DNA of 64,000 bases from Virgisporangium aliadipatigenens (GCF_016863615.1 NZ_BOPF01000009.1:1-64000); one strand, 5' to 3'; shown: positions 43,854-53,107, counted from the first letter of the stretch. Notes: generated from the letters alone by a model not told the origin. Numbers and translations: made by a program.

Positions 43854-44234
43854 CTACTCCTGGAGCACCGACAGGATGTTGCCGGCCGGGTCACGGAACC
43901 ACGCCTGCCACGGCCCCGGGTGCGCGATGCCCAGTTCGTCGGTGGCGATGGGGCCGGAGTCGTAGCGTTCGAAGACGACTCCGGCCGCCGTCAGACGCTC
44001 CACAGTGGACCGGATGTCCGCGACCGGGAAGTTGAGCACCGTGTGCGCCGCCGGCACGTGGCCGGGTTTGGGATAGACCAGCACCCCGGCGCCGTTGCCG
44101 GCGCGCAGCCACAGCAGGCCGCCGGCGTCCTCGACGGTCACACCCAGGACGTCGGCGTAGAACGCCCGCGCCGCGTCGAGGTCGTCGACGGCGAAACCGG
44201 CGTAGAAGGGCGCGTTCGTCTGGATCCCGCTCAT
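43854..44234 (-). CDS. VOC-family (glyoxalase-like) protein
   Basis: A 126-aa two-module vicinal-oxygen-chelate protein (FYAGFAVDDLDAARAFYADVLGVTVED...WFRDPAGNILSVLQE). Its stop is 3 bases from the stop of the convergent monooxygenase. Possible roles are antibiotic binding or small-molecule isomerisation; the metal ligands are not complete enough to say. It carries an imperfect palindrome copy (CTCCACAGTGGAC, 43998-44010). Confidence 0.85.
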   Translation of the reverse strand: MSGIQTNAPFYAGFAVDDLDAARAFYADVLGVTVEDAGGLLWLRAGNGAGVLVYPKPGHVPAAHTVLNFPVADIRSTVERLTAAGVVFERYDSGPIATDELGIAHPGPWQAWFRDPAGNILSVLQE

Positions 44235-44289
44235 CGGGCCACCGTATCCCGTGTACCGCCGACCCGCGCGCGTTTGCGATGCTCCACCG

Positions 44290-44802
44290 GTGACCGACGC
44301 ACCGACCGGCTTCCCGGGAACCTTCGCCGACGACGTCATCGCCGAGAGCGCCAGGACGCAGTTCGAGGTGTTCATCGACGAGCACCGCGCCGCGCTGAAC
44401 GCCTCCCTCGACGGGCTCACCGAGGAGGAGGCGCGGCGCTCGCTGGTGCCGTCCCGCACGACCCTGCTGGGGCTGGTGAAGCACGCGACCTTCGTGGAGA
44501 GGGTGTGGTTCGACGAGGCGATCACGTGCCGCCCGCGCGCGGAGATCGGCATCCCGGCCTCGCCGGACGAGTCGTTCGCGCTCGACGCGGCCGACACGGT
44601 GGCGAACGTGCGCGCGGCACACCGTGCGGCGTGCGAGGCGTCCCGGCGGGCGACGGCCGGCCTCGCCCTGGACGACGTGCTGCGCGGCAACCGGCGCGGG
44701 CCGCTCCCGTTGCGCTGGGTGTACCTGCACATGCTGCGCGAACTGGCCCAGCACTGCGGCCACGCCGATATCCTCCGCGAGCAGATCCTCGGCGCCCGGT
44801 AG
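44290..44802 (+). CDS. DinB/DUF664-family protein
   Basis: A 170-aa four-helix-bundle protein. Metal-type histidines occur in LGLVKHATFVERVWF and in LHMLRELAQHCGHADILREQ, the family signature. GTG 44290 is chosen as the start because the first helix follows soon; the upstream ATG at 44278 is out of frame. DinB-like proteins include thiol-dependent transferases (for mycothiol in actinobacteria), so a detoxification role is plausible. A flavin monooxygenase gene follows 10 bases on. Confidence 0.85.
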   Translation: MTDAPTGFPGTFADDVIAESARTQFEVFIDEHRAALNASLDGLTEEEARRSLVPSRTTLLGLVKHATFVERVWFDEAITCRPRAEIGIPASPDESFALDAADTVANVRAAHRAACEASRRATAGLALDDVLRGNRRGPLPLRWVYLHMLRELAQHCGHADILREQILGAR

Positions 44803-44812
44803 CGTTCGTCGC

Positions 44813-45853
44813 ATGCGGGTGCTCGTGGTGGGCGGCGGCGTGGCCGGTACGGCGACGGCACTGGCGCTGCGGAGATACGGCATACCGTCGACCGTTTTCG
44901 AGGCGTACGGCGCCGGCGGCGACGACGCGGGGGCGTTCCTCACCGTGATGGCCGGTGGCATGTCCGCCCTCGCGTCGATCGACGCCGCCGACGCCGTCGT
45001 CGCGGTCTCCTACCCGGCCGCCGCCGTGGAGACGTTCACCGCCGACGGCACGCATCTCAAGCACGGCGACATCGCCGGTCCGGCCCGGACGTTGAGCCGC
45101 GCCGCGCTGTACCGCGCACTTCAGGAGCTGGCGGTCGAACGGGAAATCGAGATCGCGCACGGCCGGCGGATGGTGGACGCCACGCGCACCGGCGGCGGCG
45201 GTGTCGAGGTGCGCTTCGCCGACGGCAGCCGTCGGGACGGCGACCTCCTCGTCGGCGCCGACGGCATCCACTCGCTGACCCGCCGGCTCATCGACCCGCA
45301 GGCCCCGTCGCCGCGCTACACCGGACAGCACGTCGTCTACGGCTACGCCGACGGGCAGCCGGTGCCGAGCGCACCCGACGCGTACCACATGGTCTTCGGC
45401 AGCCGCGCCTTCTTCGGATTCACCGCGCCGGGCGACGGGCGCACCTGGTGGTTCACCCGGATCAACGGCGAGAGCCGGCCGGCCGGGACGACGCCGGCGC
45501 AGTGGCGGGACCTCGCCCTGGCGGCGGCCCGCGTCGACGACGGCCCGGCGGCGGCGATCATCGGGGCGACCGGCGAGCACGTCGTCGGCGGCGACTCCTA
45601 CGACATCCCGACGACGCCGCACTGGCACGACGACCGCATGGTGCTGGTCGGCGACGCCGCGCACGCCGCCTCCCCGGCCGCCGCGCAGGGCGCGTCGATG
45701 GCGGTCCAGGACGCCGTCGCCCTGGCCGAGGCCCTGCACGAGCAGGCCGAGCCCGCCGCGGCCTTCGCCGCGTACGCGGCCCGCCGCCGCCCGCCGGCCG
45801 AGGAGACCGTCGCCGCGAGCGCCCGCCTCACCGACCGCGGGGAGCCGCGGTAG
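44813..45853 (+). CDS. FAD-dependent monooxygenase
   Basis: A 346-aa flavoprotein with VLVVGGGVAGTATALALRRYGI (dinucleotide fold), DGDLLVGADGIHSLTRR (DG motif) and VLVGDAAHAASPAAAQGASMAVQDAVALAEAL (FAD ribityl motif). Shorter than the Rox-like enzyme and without its C-terminal domain. It is probably cotranscribed with the DinB gene. The substrate is unknown. Confidence 0.88.
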   Translation: MRVLVVGGGVAGTATALALRRYGIPSTVFEAYGAGGDDAGAFLTVMAGGMSALASIDAADAVVAVSYPAAAVETFTADGTHLKHGDIAGPARTLSRAALYRALQELAVEREIEIAHGRRMVDATRTGGGGVEVRFADGSRRDGDLLVGADGIHSLTRRLIDPQAPSPRYTGQHVVYGYADGQPVPSAPDAYHMVFGSRAFFGFTAPGDGRTWWFTRINGESRPAGTTPAQWRDLALAAARVDDGPAAAIIGATGEHVVGGDSYDIPTTPHWHDDRMVLVGDAAHAASPAAAQGASMAVQDAVALAEALHEQAEPAAAFAAYAARRRPPAEETVAASARLTDRGEPR

Positions 45854-45882
45854 CGCCCGCAGGGGTGCCGTTCGGCGGGTGG

Positions 45883-46953
45883 TCAGGCCGCGACGATGTC
45901 GGCCACGACGCAGGCGACGTTGTCGGGCGCACCGGCGGCGTAGGCGAGTTCCACGAGGCGCCGCACGGCGTCCTCGGGCTCCTCGGCCGCGAGCAGGGTC
46001 TCCCGCAGCGCGTCGCGACCCACCACAGTGGACAGTCCGTCGGAGCACAGCAGGTACCGGTCCCCCGGCAGCGCGGTGCGCAGCGCCAGGTCGGCCTCGA
46101 CCGCGGCCGCACCGGTGCCGAGCGCGCGCACCAGCAGCGCCCGGCGCGGGTGCGCGGCGGCCTCCTGTTCCGTCATCCGGCCCTGGTCCACCTCGGTCCG
46201 CACCCAGGTGTGGTCCTGGGTGAGCGGCGCCAGTTCGCCCCGACGCAGCAGGTACGCGCGGGTGTCGCCGATGTGCACCAGGGCCAGCCGCGGGCCGCTG
46301 CGCAGGATCGCGGTGAGCGTGGTGACCGGCCGGTGGTCACCGGTGGCCGAGGCGCGCACGTCCCGGTCGGCCCGGCCGAGCGCGTCGGCGAGCAGGGCCA
46401 GCAGCTCCGCCGGCGGCGCGTCCGCCCGTTCCAGCGGCTTGAGGGCCTCGACGGCGGTGGCGCTCGCCGCGGCGCCGCCCGGCCCTCGCGCGCCGTCGGC
46501 GACGGCGAACAGGCGGTCACCGGCGTACGCGCTGTCCTCGTTGCTGTCCCGCCCGCGGCCCGTCACGCAGGCGGCGGCGTGGCGCACGGTCACACCGGAG
46601 TCGTTGTCGGACACGGCTGTGCTCCTTCCGGTCAGTTCCGCGACGAGGGCGGCGACCTGCTGCGCGCGGGCCGCGGTGTGCGTGGTGACCCGCCGCCAGT
46701 AGGCGTCGACGGCCTCGGCGGCCGCGGCCGGCGGCAGGTCGCACGTGGCACGCACGTCCGCCAACGGCATGCCGACCCGACGCAGCGCGGCGATCAGCCG
46801 GGCCCGGGCCAGTTGGGCCGGGTCGTAGAGCCGGTAGCCGTTCTCCGGGTCGACGGCGGCCGGGGGCAGCAGCCCCAGCTCGTCGTAGAGGCGCAGCGCC
46901 TTGGGGGTGAGCCGGGCCGCGCGGGCGAACGCCCCGATCGTCAGCAGCGCCAC
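45883..46953 (-). CDS. MerR-HTH fused to a PP2C protein phosphatase
   Basis: A 356-aa fusion. Residues 1-110 are a MerR winged helix and coiled coil (MALLTIGAFARAARLTPKALRLYDELGL...YDPAQLARARLIAALRRVGM). Residues ~120-356 are a PP2C Ser/Thr phosphatase with metal residues in RDSNEDS, AVADGARG, CSDGLS and APDNVA, all present. GTG 46953 has GAGGAGG before it. MerR domains normally carry small-ligand sensors, so here promoter control may depend on phosphatase state, or the phosphatase may be targeted to DNA. No kinase gene is adjacent. Confidence 0.88.
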   Translation of the reverse strand: MALLTIGAFARAARLTPKALRLYDELGLLPPAAVDPENGYRLYDPAQLARARLIAALRRVGMPLADVRATCDLPPAAAAEAVDAYWRRVTTHTAARAQQVAALVAELTGRSTAVSDNDSGVTVRHAAACVTGRGRDSNEDSAYAGDRLFAVADGARGPGGAAASATAVEALKPLERADAPPAELLALLADALGRADRDVRASATGDHRPVTTLTAILRSGPRLALVHIGDTRAYLLRRGELAPLTQDHTWVRTEVDQGRMTEQEAAAHPRRALLVRALGTGAAAVEADLALRTALPGDRYLLCSDGLSTVVGRDALRETLLAAEEPEDAVRRLVELAYAAGAPDNVACVVADIVAA

Positions 46954-47022
46954 GTCACCGTCCTCCTCGCGCCGGTCGGGTGACCGGCAACCGCCACCCT
47001 TGGCCTTCCCCGAGGGTGAAGG

Positions 47023-47985
47023 TCAAGCGCCCGGCGAGGTGCGGTAACGGCCCGGCGCCACACCCACCGTCCGCTTGAACGCCCGCGCGAACGCGAACTC
47101 CGAGTCGTAGCCCACCCGTGCGGCGACCTCGCGCAGCGGCCGCCGTTCCTCCCGCAGCAGGCGGGCGGCGACGGCCATCCGCCACGCCGTCACGTACGCC
47201 ATCGGCGGCTGCCCGATGAGCGCGGTGAACCGGCGGCTGAACGTCGCACGTGGACAGTCGACCGCACGGGCGAGCGCGGCGACGCTCCAGGGGCGCCCCG
47301 GCTCGGTGTGCACCAACGTGAGGGCCCGCCCGACCACGGGATCGTGCAGCGCGCGGATCCATCCGTCGGCGGCGCCTCCCCGCTCGGCGAGCCAGGCCCG
47401 CAGGACGTAGACGAAGAGAAGTTCGACCAGGGAGGTGAGAACGGCCGGTGCGCCCGGGTCCGCGCGCTCGACCTCGTCGGACAGCAGGTCCACGGCCGCG
47501 GCGAGCCCGGAGTCCCGGGAACGCGCCGCGGCGACGTGCACCACGGGCGGCAGCGCGGCGGTGAGCGGGTGCGCGGGCCCGGCGTCGAGCAGATAGCCCC
47601 CGCACAGCAGAACGGTGGCCGGCCCCGGCCCGTCGATGACGAGGTCGCGCGGCGGCGTCTCCCCCAGCGGCCCGCCGATCAGCTCGGTCAACGGCCGCAC
47701 CGGGCTCCCCGGACTGTCCACAAGGGAGTGTCCCGCCCCGAACGGCACCAGCACCACGTCGCCGCGGCTCAGCCGCACGGGCGCGGCGCCGTCCGGGAGG
47801 AGCCAGCCGGCGCCGGCCGTCACGACGTGGCAGCTCGCCACGTGCCCGCCGTCGACACGGATGCCCCACGGCGCGTGGAACCGGTTGCGCGAGTACAGCG
47901 CGGTGCCCCGCCGGGTGGTCGCCACGATGTCCGCGACGAGGTCGGCCACGAGGTCGCGCGCGGGAGCACCGGCGAGCAGCACCAT
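47023..47985 (-). CDS. AraC-family regulator with cupin N-terminus
   Basis: A 320-aa protein with an AraC_binding-2/cupin-like N-terminal domain (FHAPWGIRVDGGHVASCHVVTAGAGWLL) and a C-terminal double HTH (VAALARAVDCPRATFSRRFTALIGQPPMAYVTAWRM and VAARVGYDSEFAFARAFKRTVGVAPGRYR). It is divergent from an NmrA-like gene with 90 bases between starts, the classic regulator/target layout. Confidence 0.9.
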   Translation of the reverse strand: MVLLAGAPARDLVADLVADIVATTRRGTALYSRNRFHAPWGIRVDGGHVASCHVVTAGAGWLLPDGAAPVRLSRGDVVLVPFGAGHSLVDSPGSPVRPLTELIGGPLGETPPRDLVIDGPGPATVLLCGGYLLDAGPAHPLTAALPPVVHVAAARSRDSGLAAAVDLLSDEVERADPGAPAVLTSLVELLFVYVLRAWLAERGGAADGWIRALHDPVVGRALTLVHTEPGRPWSVAALARAVDCPRATFSRRFTALIGQPPMAYVTAWRMAVAARLLREERRPLREVAARVGYDSEFAFARAFKRTVGVAPGRYRTSPGA

Positions 47986-48075
47986 GCGCGCCAGCGTACG
48001 CCGATGAGCCGATCGGACATGTTTCGGCGGTGAAGTGTCATGGATCGTCGCAGAAAGCCGTTCCATCGTGGAGCG

Positions 48076-48924
48076 ATGACCGACACGATCCTGGTGACCG
48101 GCGCGACCGGGAAGACCGGCCGCCGCCTCGTCCCGCAACTCCTGCGGCGCGGCGCCGTCGTGCGCGCGGCGAGCCGCACCCGCGCGGGGATTCCCTTCGA
48201 CTGGACCGATCCCGGCACCTACGCGGCGGCGCGCAAGGGCGCCGACGCCATCTATCTCGTCACCGACTTCCCGGCGAGCGGCGACCCCACCGACCGGGTG
48301 CGCGAACTGCTCGACGGCGCCGACGCGCGGCGGGTCGTGCTGCTCTCGGCGCTCGGCGCCGGCGAGGCGCCGCCGGACGACCCGCTGCGCCGCGTCGAAC
48401 TGGCCGTCGAGTCCGCCGGCATCCCGTGGACGATCCTGCGTCCCGGGGCCTTCGCCCAGAACTTCTCCGAGCCGCACTGGATGCGCCTGCGCGAGGGCAT
48501 CCGCGACCGCGACGAGATCGTCATGCCCGGCGGCGAGGGGCGCGTGTCGTGGGTGTCCACAGTGGACATCGCGGCCGTGGCGGCGGCGGCGCTGACCGAG
48601 GAGGGCCACGGCGGCAGGGGATACACCGTCGTGGGGCCGGAACCGCTGACGATGCCGGAGGTCGCCGCCCGGATCTCGGCCGCCGCCGGACGGCCGATCG
48701 GCTACGTCGAGTCCGGGCGGGCCGCGGTGCGCGCCGGCCTCGTCGCCGCCGGCTATCCGGGGGAACTGGTGGAGCCGGTCAGCGACCTCTACGTGCACGC
48801 CCTGACGAGCGGCGCCTACGGCATCGGCAACGACGTCGTGGAGTCCGTGACGGGACGGCCGGCGGAGAGCTTCGCCGAGTACGCGGCCGGCGCGGCGGCG
48901 GCCTGGGAACGCCGGTATACATGA
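48076..48924 (+). CDS. NmrA/SDR-type NAD(P)-binding protein
   Basis: A 282-aa atypical short-chain dehydrogenase: ILVTGATGKTGRRLVPQLLRRG binds the dinucleotide, and PWTILRPGAFAQNFSE is typical of NmrA/QOR2-like proteins. Such proteins act as redox sensors or quinone reductases. Probably regulated by the divergent AraC protein. It contains one palindrome copy. Confidence 0.9.
   Translation: MTDTILVTGATGKTGRRLVPQLLRRGAVVRAASRTRAGIPFDWTDPGTYAAARKGADAIYLVTDFPASGDPTDRVRELLDGADARRVVLLSALGAGEAPPDDPLRRVELAVESAGIPWTILRPGAFAQNFSEPHWMRLREGIRDRDEIVMPGGEGRVSWVSTVDIAAVAAAALTEEGHGGRGYTVVGPEPLTMPEVAARISAAAGRPIGYVESGRAAVRAGLVAAGYPGELVEPVSDLYVHALTSGAYGIGNDVVESVTGRPAESFAEYAAGAAAAWERRYT
48555..48567. repeat. 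Copy of dispersed palindrome GTCCACAGTGGAC
   Basis: Perfect copy, in frame as Ser-Thr-Val-Asp in the NmrA-like protein. Confidence 0.85.
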
Positions 48925-48927
48925 GGG

Positions 48928-49257
48928 ATGCACACTCACGTGGATGCCGACCTGCACTCCGAGGTGGCCGTCCGTAACCTGACGGCGGCCACGTTCGGTC
49001 TGGTCGGCAGCCTGCCCGCACAGGCGACCACCGGCTGCGGGATCCGCGTGCCGTACGTGGAGACCTCCACCGAGCCGGACTCCGTCACCTGCCCGCCGTG
49101 CCGCGAGTACGCCCACCGCCGCTACCTCGAACTGGCCGACTACGTGGTGCGGGCGACCGACATCCCCGGCACGCCACCGGATCTGCGCGCGCGGGCGGCC
49201 CGGGCCCGGACGGAGTACCAGGAGCTGGCCGGCCGGTACGCCGCGCCGCGGGAGTGA
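48928..49257 (+). CDS. Hypothetical protein with CxxC motif, 109 aa
   Basis: Starts 3 bases after the NmrA-like gene. A Cys in TTGCGIR and a CPPC motif in TCPPCREYAHRR could bind zinc or be redox-active. The C-terminal half is helical and basic. No membrane segment. I do not recognise a named family. A strong terminator follows. Confidence 0.7.
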   Translation: MHTHVDADLHSEVAVRNLTAATFGLVGSLPAQATTGCGIRVPYVETSTEPDSVTCPPCREYAHRRYLELADYVVRATDIPGTPPDLRARAARARTEYQELAGRYAAPRE

Positions 49258-49259
49258 CA

Positions 49260-49295
49260 GCCGGGCGGGCTCCCCGTCGAGGGCGCCCGCCCGGC
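49260..49295. terminator. Bidirectional terminator between convergent genes
   Basis: GCCGGGCGGGC (49260-49270) pairs perfectly with GCCCGCCCGGC (49285-49295), with a few more pairs inside the loop. It lies 2 bases after the plus-strand stop and 14 bases from the minus-strand stop. Confidence 0.8.
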
Positions 49296-49308
49296 GCGGA
49301 CCGGGCCG

Positions 49309-51018
49309 CTACCTGCCGGCCACCACGGTGGAGACCCTGGTGCCCGACAGCGTGCCGCCGGTGTACATGTTCCCGCCGACGGCGGTGCCGCTGACGCTGC
49401 CGCCGGTGTACACGTCGTAGCTGGTGCCCCGGGTGATCTGGGTCGAGGAGAAGACCACCTGCCGGAACGCCTTCGTCGAGCGGTACGCCGCGATCTGCGT
49501 GCCGGACGTGGTCGCCAGGTGCACGATCGTGCCGGCGGGCTGGTTCGCGGCGAACGTCACCCGCAGCCAGCCCTGGCCGGACGCCGGCAGCGTGCTGGTC
49601 GAGGCGCTGATGCCGGTGGAGTAGACGACGCCGCCGGTGATGGTCAGCGCGCCGTTGGAGTCCAGGCCGCCCTCGCCGCCGCCGCGGGTGCCGGAGCCGG
49701 CGACGACCACGGTGCCGCCGGTCAGCTGGAGGGTGCCGTTGGAGTCGAGGCCGTCGGTGCCGCCGTCGGCGACGACGGTCCCACCCGTGACGCGGATGAA
49801 CGCGTTCGGCGCGACCTGCATCTCCGGCACACCCTCCTCGGCGGCGTTGACCGCGTCGTCGGAGGCGACCGCGCTCGCGCTGCCGCCGCTGAACGTCACC
49901 TTCAGCCCCTCGAAGCCCTCGTACGACTTCGTCACGTTGACGGTGCCGGCCCGAACGTCCAATGTGGACTCGGCGTGCACGCCGTCGTCGGCGGTGGCCA
50001 CGGTGGTGGTGCCGCCCTCGACCACGATCGCCGCGTCGGAGTGCACCCCGTCGTCGGAGGAGTCCACAGTGGACTGCCCGTCGCTGAGGATCAGCAGCAC
50101 ACCCGCCTTGAGCCCTTTCGCCGAACCGTCGGCGGGCGGCTGGACGGTGCTGCCGCCGCCGGACTTCACGCTCAACGTGCCGCCGGACTTGATGACGTCG
50201 GTCGTGGCGGTGACGCCGTCGCCGGTGGCCGTCACGCCGACGGTGCCGGCGACGAGGGAGACGTAGCCGCGCGTGGCATCCTCGTCGTTGTCGGACTTGA
50301 TGCCGTCACCGGTGGCGGTCACGCTCAGCGTGCCGCTGTTGACGATGACGTAGTCCTGACCGCGGATGCCGTCGTCCCTGGCCGTGACGGTGATCCGGGC
50401 GCTGTCGATGACGAGCCCGTCCTTGCCGGCGATGCCGTCGTTGAAGCGGCCGTTGACGGTCAGCGTCCCGCCGCCGGTGATGGTGAGGTCGGCGGCGCTG
50501 AACAGGGCGGCGTTCGGGTCGTCGGCGACGGGCGTGTACGTGGTGGCGTCGGTGAGGGTGTTGGTGGTGCCGTCGGCCACCACGACCATCACCTCGTCGG
50601 CGGCGATGACGTTCACGGCGGCGTTGGTGTTGTTGGTGACCGTGACGCCGTTCAGGATGAGGCGCACGATGCCGGTGCCGGTGGAGTTCACCGCGATCTG
50701 GCCGTCGGTGAGCGTTCCGCTGAACCGGTAGGTGCCGGCCTGGGTCACCGTCACCGTGCTGCCGCTGACGGTCACGCCGGGCGCGGTGGTGCTGGCGCCC
50801 GAGCCGGTGAGGGTGACGGCGTGGACGTCCGCGCTGTTCCAGGAGTGGTCGGCCGTCGAGTCGTGGCTCGGCTGGTTGGCGGCGAGGGCGGCGGCCGCCG
50901 CGGGACCGGCGACGAGCGGCTGCGCGTCGGCCTCGGCGACCGTGATGCCGGCGGCGGTCGCGGCGACGGTGGTCACGGCCGTCACCGCGCTGAGGAGTAC
51001 TCGTCTGGTGCGAGGCAC
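49309..51018 (-). CDS. Secreted beta-helix-like carbohydrate-binding-domain protein
   Basis: A 569-aa exported protein. GTG 51018 with GGAAAGGAA upstream starts a signal peptide (RRVLLSAVTAVTTVAATAAGITVAEA). The rest is a long series of Gly/Thr/Asp-rich turns (GDGIKSDND, DDGVHSDAA, DDGVHAES, GTDGLDSNGTLQLTGGTVVV), which suggest a right-handed parallel beta-helix of the cthB/DUF4353 kind. The repeated DDG(V/I)(H/K) turns could bind Ca2+. The start overlaps the VTC gene by 37 bases. It replaces the CotH protein of the first VTC locus and is probably a surface polymer-binding protein. Confidence 0.82.
   Translation of the reverse strand: MPRTRRVLLSAVTAVTTVAATAAGITVAEADAQPLVAGPAAAAALAANQPSHDSTADHSWNSADVHAVTLTGSGASTTAPGVTVSGSTVTVTQAGTYRFSGTLTDGQIAVNSTGTGIVRLILNGVTVTNNTNAAVNVIAADEVMVVVADGTTNTLTDATTYTPVADDPNAALFSAADLTITGGGTLTVNGRFNDGIAGKDGLVIDSARITVTARDDGIRGQDYVIVNSGTLSVTATGDGIKSDNDEDATRGYVSLVAGTVGVTATGDGVTATTDVIKSGGTLSVKSGGGSTVQPPADGSAKGLKAGVLLILSDGQSTVDSSDDGVHSDAAIVVEGGTTTVATADDGVHAESTLDVRAGTVNVTKSYEGFEGLKVTFSGGSASAVASDDAVNAAEEGVPEMQVAPNAFIRVTGGTVVADGGTDGLDSNGTLQLTGGTVVVAGSGTRGGGEGGLDSNGALTITGGVVYSTGISASTSTLPASGQGWLRVTFAANQPAGTIVHLATTSGTQIAAYRSTKAFRQVVFSSTQITRGTSYDVYTGGSVSGTAVGGNMYTGGTLSGTRVSTVVAGR
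50062..50074. repeat. Copy of dispersed palindrome GTCCACAGTGGAC
   Basis: Perfect copy; minus-strand frame reads Ser-Thr-Val-Asp in the beta-helix protein. Confidence 0.85.
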
Positions 51019-51773
51019 GAGGGTTCCTTTCCTTCCGAGGGAACGAACCAGCGGCGCAGGGTGCGTCGCCAGGGGGTGGCGGGCAGGTCGGGCCGGAGCG
51101 CGGCCAGGCCCGTCGCGTACTTGGAGAGGGCGACGGGGCGGTTGCCCCGGGCCCACAGCAGCCGGTCGACCGGTGAGGCGCCGGAGCGGGACTTGGTCTC
51201 CACGACGGCCACACCGGGCAGGTCCAGCCGCCGGCCGTCGGCGTCCTCCCAGGCGAGGTCGACGTCGACGGTGAGCCGGCCGGCGTCGCCGGGCAGCAGG
51301 AGGGTGGCGCGCCGGTAGCGGGTCACCAGGACGGGCGCGAGGTCCCGCGGGGCCGCGAGTCCGGCGAGGGCCGCGTCGACGAAGCCGCGCCCGGGGGCGA
51401 TCGTGGCGCCGTCGTCGGCCCGGTAGGGGTGCCGGTTCTTGACCGTCCCGGCCCGGGTGCCCCGGGTCTTGACCTCCAGCCAGCACTCGGCCGAGTCGAG
51501 GTAGGTGCGGGTTCTTATCTTGAACCGGCGCCGCCGGCGGTGCGCGGCCAGCCGGAAGCAGGTGAGTTCGGCCGTGTCGAAGTAGACCGACGCGTAGCGG
51601 AACTGCCGCAGCCCGTCGACGTCGAGCACGCGCGTCAGCGGCCCGAGCTGCTGCACCAGGGTGAACGCGCCGGCGCGGGACAGCACGTACTTGCGGTCGA
51701 TGCGGGTGAGCAGCGCCGCGCGTTCGATCAGCTCGGCGAGGCCGATCCCGGGCAGGCCGGCCAGTTCGCTCAC
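50982..51773 (-). CDS. VTC-domain polyphosphate polymerase (locus 2)
   Basis: A 263-aa paralogue of the protein at 31361-32128, sharing RRRRFKIRTR, YLDSAECWLEVKTRG, PVLVTRYRR and LPATPWRRTLRRWF. The tunnel-lining basic residues are kept. It overlaps DUF4956 as GTGA and the beta-helix gene by 37 bases. Confidence 0.87.
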   Translation of the reverse strand: MSELAGLPGIGLAELIERAALLTRIDRKYVLSRAGAFTLVQQLGPLTRVLDVDGLRQFRYASVYFDTAELTCFRLAAHRRRRRFKIRTRTYLDSAECWLEVKTRGTRAGTVKNRHPYRADDGATIAPGRGFVDAALAGLAAPRDLAPVLVTRYRRATLLLPGDAGRLTVDVDLAWEDADGRRLDLPGVAVVETKSRSGASPVDRLLWARGNRPVALSKYATGLAALRPDLPATPWRRTLRRWFVPSEGKEPSCLAPDEYSSAR

Positions 51774-52342
51774 TTGTGCGCTCCGACGCGGGCGGCGAGG
51801 CGGGTCCCCTCGGAGTAGCGCACCTCGACCGTGGTGGTCTCGTTGGCGAGGTCGACGCGTTCGACGGTGGCGGCGTGGACCCGCGCGCCGAGCACCTGTT
51901 CCAGGTGGGCGACGAGCGCGACCCGGTCGGTGACGGCGGTGTCGAGGACGACGATCTGCCGCCGGTACGTGCGCAGCAGCCGGGGATGATCGCCGAGGAA
52001 CATCACGACGAGCACGAGCGTCATGAGCGCGGCCGCCATGTGCACCGAGCCGCTGAGCGGGCCGAGAATGCCGAGCGCCAGCGCGGAGAAGTAGTAGGCG
52101 ACCTCGTGCTGGTCCAGTTCGGTGGAGCGCAGCCGGATGATGGACAGCACGCCGAACAGGCCGAGCCCGAGGCCGGCACCGACGTTGCTCGCGCTGAGCG
52201 AGGCGGCCACGGCGAGCACGCCGACGTTGACCCCGAGGTAGGCCACGACCAGGTCCCGGCGGCGGTGCCGCGGGAAGTACAGGCCGAACACGAGCAGGCT
52301 CACCGCGATCAGGTCGACGCCGATCGATGCATATCGCGCCAT
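51770..52342 (-). CDS. DUF4956 membrane protein (locus 2)
   Basis: A 190-aa paralogue of the protein at 32125-32712, with PRHRRRDLVVAYLGVNVGVLAVA and FGVLSIIRLRSTELDQHEVAYYF almost unchanged. About four membrane helices and a soluble C-terminus. First gene of the second VTC operon. Confidence 0.87.
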   Translation of the reverse strand: MARYASIGVDLIAVSLLVFGLYFPRHRRRDLVVAYLGVNVGVLAVAASLSASNVGAGLGLGLFGVLSIIRLRSTELDQHEVAYYFSALALGILGPLSGSVHMAAALMTLVLVVMFLGDHPRLLRTYRRQIVVLDTAVTDRVALVAHLEQVLGARVHAATVERVDLANETTTVEVRYSEGTRLAARVGAHK

Positions 52343-52511
52343 GCGCGCCCCTTCCCGAATGCCGATTGCGCCATCGATGGGCGCGAATGGCTAGGTTAGG
52401 CGCGATTCACCCGGTGTCCACGGATTCGAACCTCGGAGTTTCCTCAAAGTTCGCTTGCACGGCCTTCGTCGGGCCGCGACGCGCGGGCGCTGAAACATTC
52501 ACCGACGGCGA

Positions 52512-52537
52512 CGGGGCGGTGGTTTCCCACCGCCCCG
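52512..52537 (-). terminator. Hairpin after the DoxX gene
   Basis: CGGGGCGGTGG (52512-52522) pairs perfectly with CCACCGCCCCG (52527-52537) around a TTTC loop, 15 bases past the DoxX stop on the minus strand. The rest of 52343-52552 presumably carries the promoter of the second VTC operon. Confidence 0.75.
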
Positions 52538-52552
52538 CACTCCCCGATCGGG

Positions 52553-53107
52553 CTACCGCAGCCAGGCGTTGGTCCGCACGATCGGCAGCTTCTTCCAGAA
52601 CCGGCCGAGCCCGAGCGTGTCGCCGGCGCCCACGAGGGCGAGCGCGACGATCAGGCCGGCGTAGATCAGGTGGTCGTCCATGAAGAGGTTGTTCTCGGGG
52701 GGCAGCACGGCGGTCCACATCAGGACCAGGAGGGTGGCCCCGGCGGCGGCGGCGACGCGCATGCCGACCCCGAGGATGAGCGCCAGGCCGATGCCGAGCA
52801 GGCCGAGCATGAACAGCCAGTCGGCCCACGCCTGACCGGCGAGGTCGTTGTAGACGCCCTGGAACGGACCCTTCGCGGCGTGCGCCAGGAAGCCCTCGGT
52901 CGGGTGTCCGCCGTTGATCCAGGCGGCCTTCTCGGCGGTCTCGTGGCCGAGCCCGAACGTCTTGTCCAGGAACGCCCACAGGAAGACCCAGCCGAGCGCG
53001 AGCCGCAGCCCGGCGAAGACGTAGCGGGTGGCGGTCGCGGTGCGGGCCGTGACGGCCGCCTCGGTGCGGGGTGTCGTGGCGAGCGTGCCGTGGGCGATGG
53101 TCGCCAT
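52553..53107 (-). CDS. DoxX-family membrane protein
   Basis: A 184-aa protein with four membrane helices (GLRLALGWVFLWAFLDKTFGLG, LFMLGLLGIGLALILGVGMR, ATLLVLMWTAVLPPENN, LIYAGLIVALALVG). The WAFLDKTFGLG and PPENN(L/P) elements are typical of actinobacterial DoxX-like proteins. The family is tied to redox stress at the membrane. It is divergent from a universal stress protein gene, which fits. Confidence 0.85.
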   Translation of the reverse strand: MATIAHGTLATTPRTEAAVTARTATATRYVFAGLRLALGWVFLWAFLDKTFGLGHETAEKAAWINGGHPTEGFLAHAAKGPFQGVYNDLAGQAWADWLFMLGLLGIGLALILGVGMRVAAAAGATLLVLMWTAVLPPENNLFMDDHLIYAGLIVALALVGAGDTLGLGRFWKKLPIVRTNAWLR

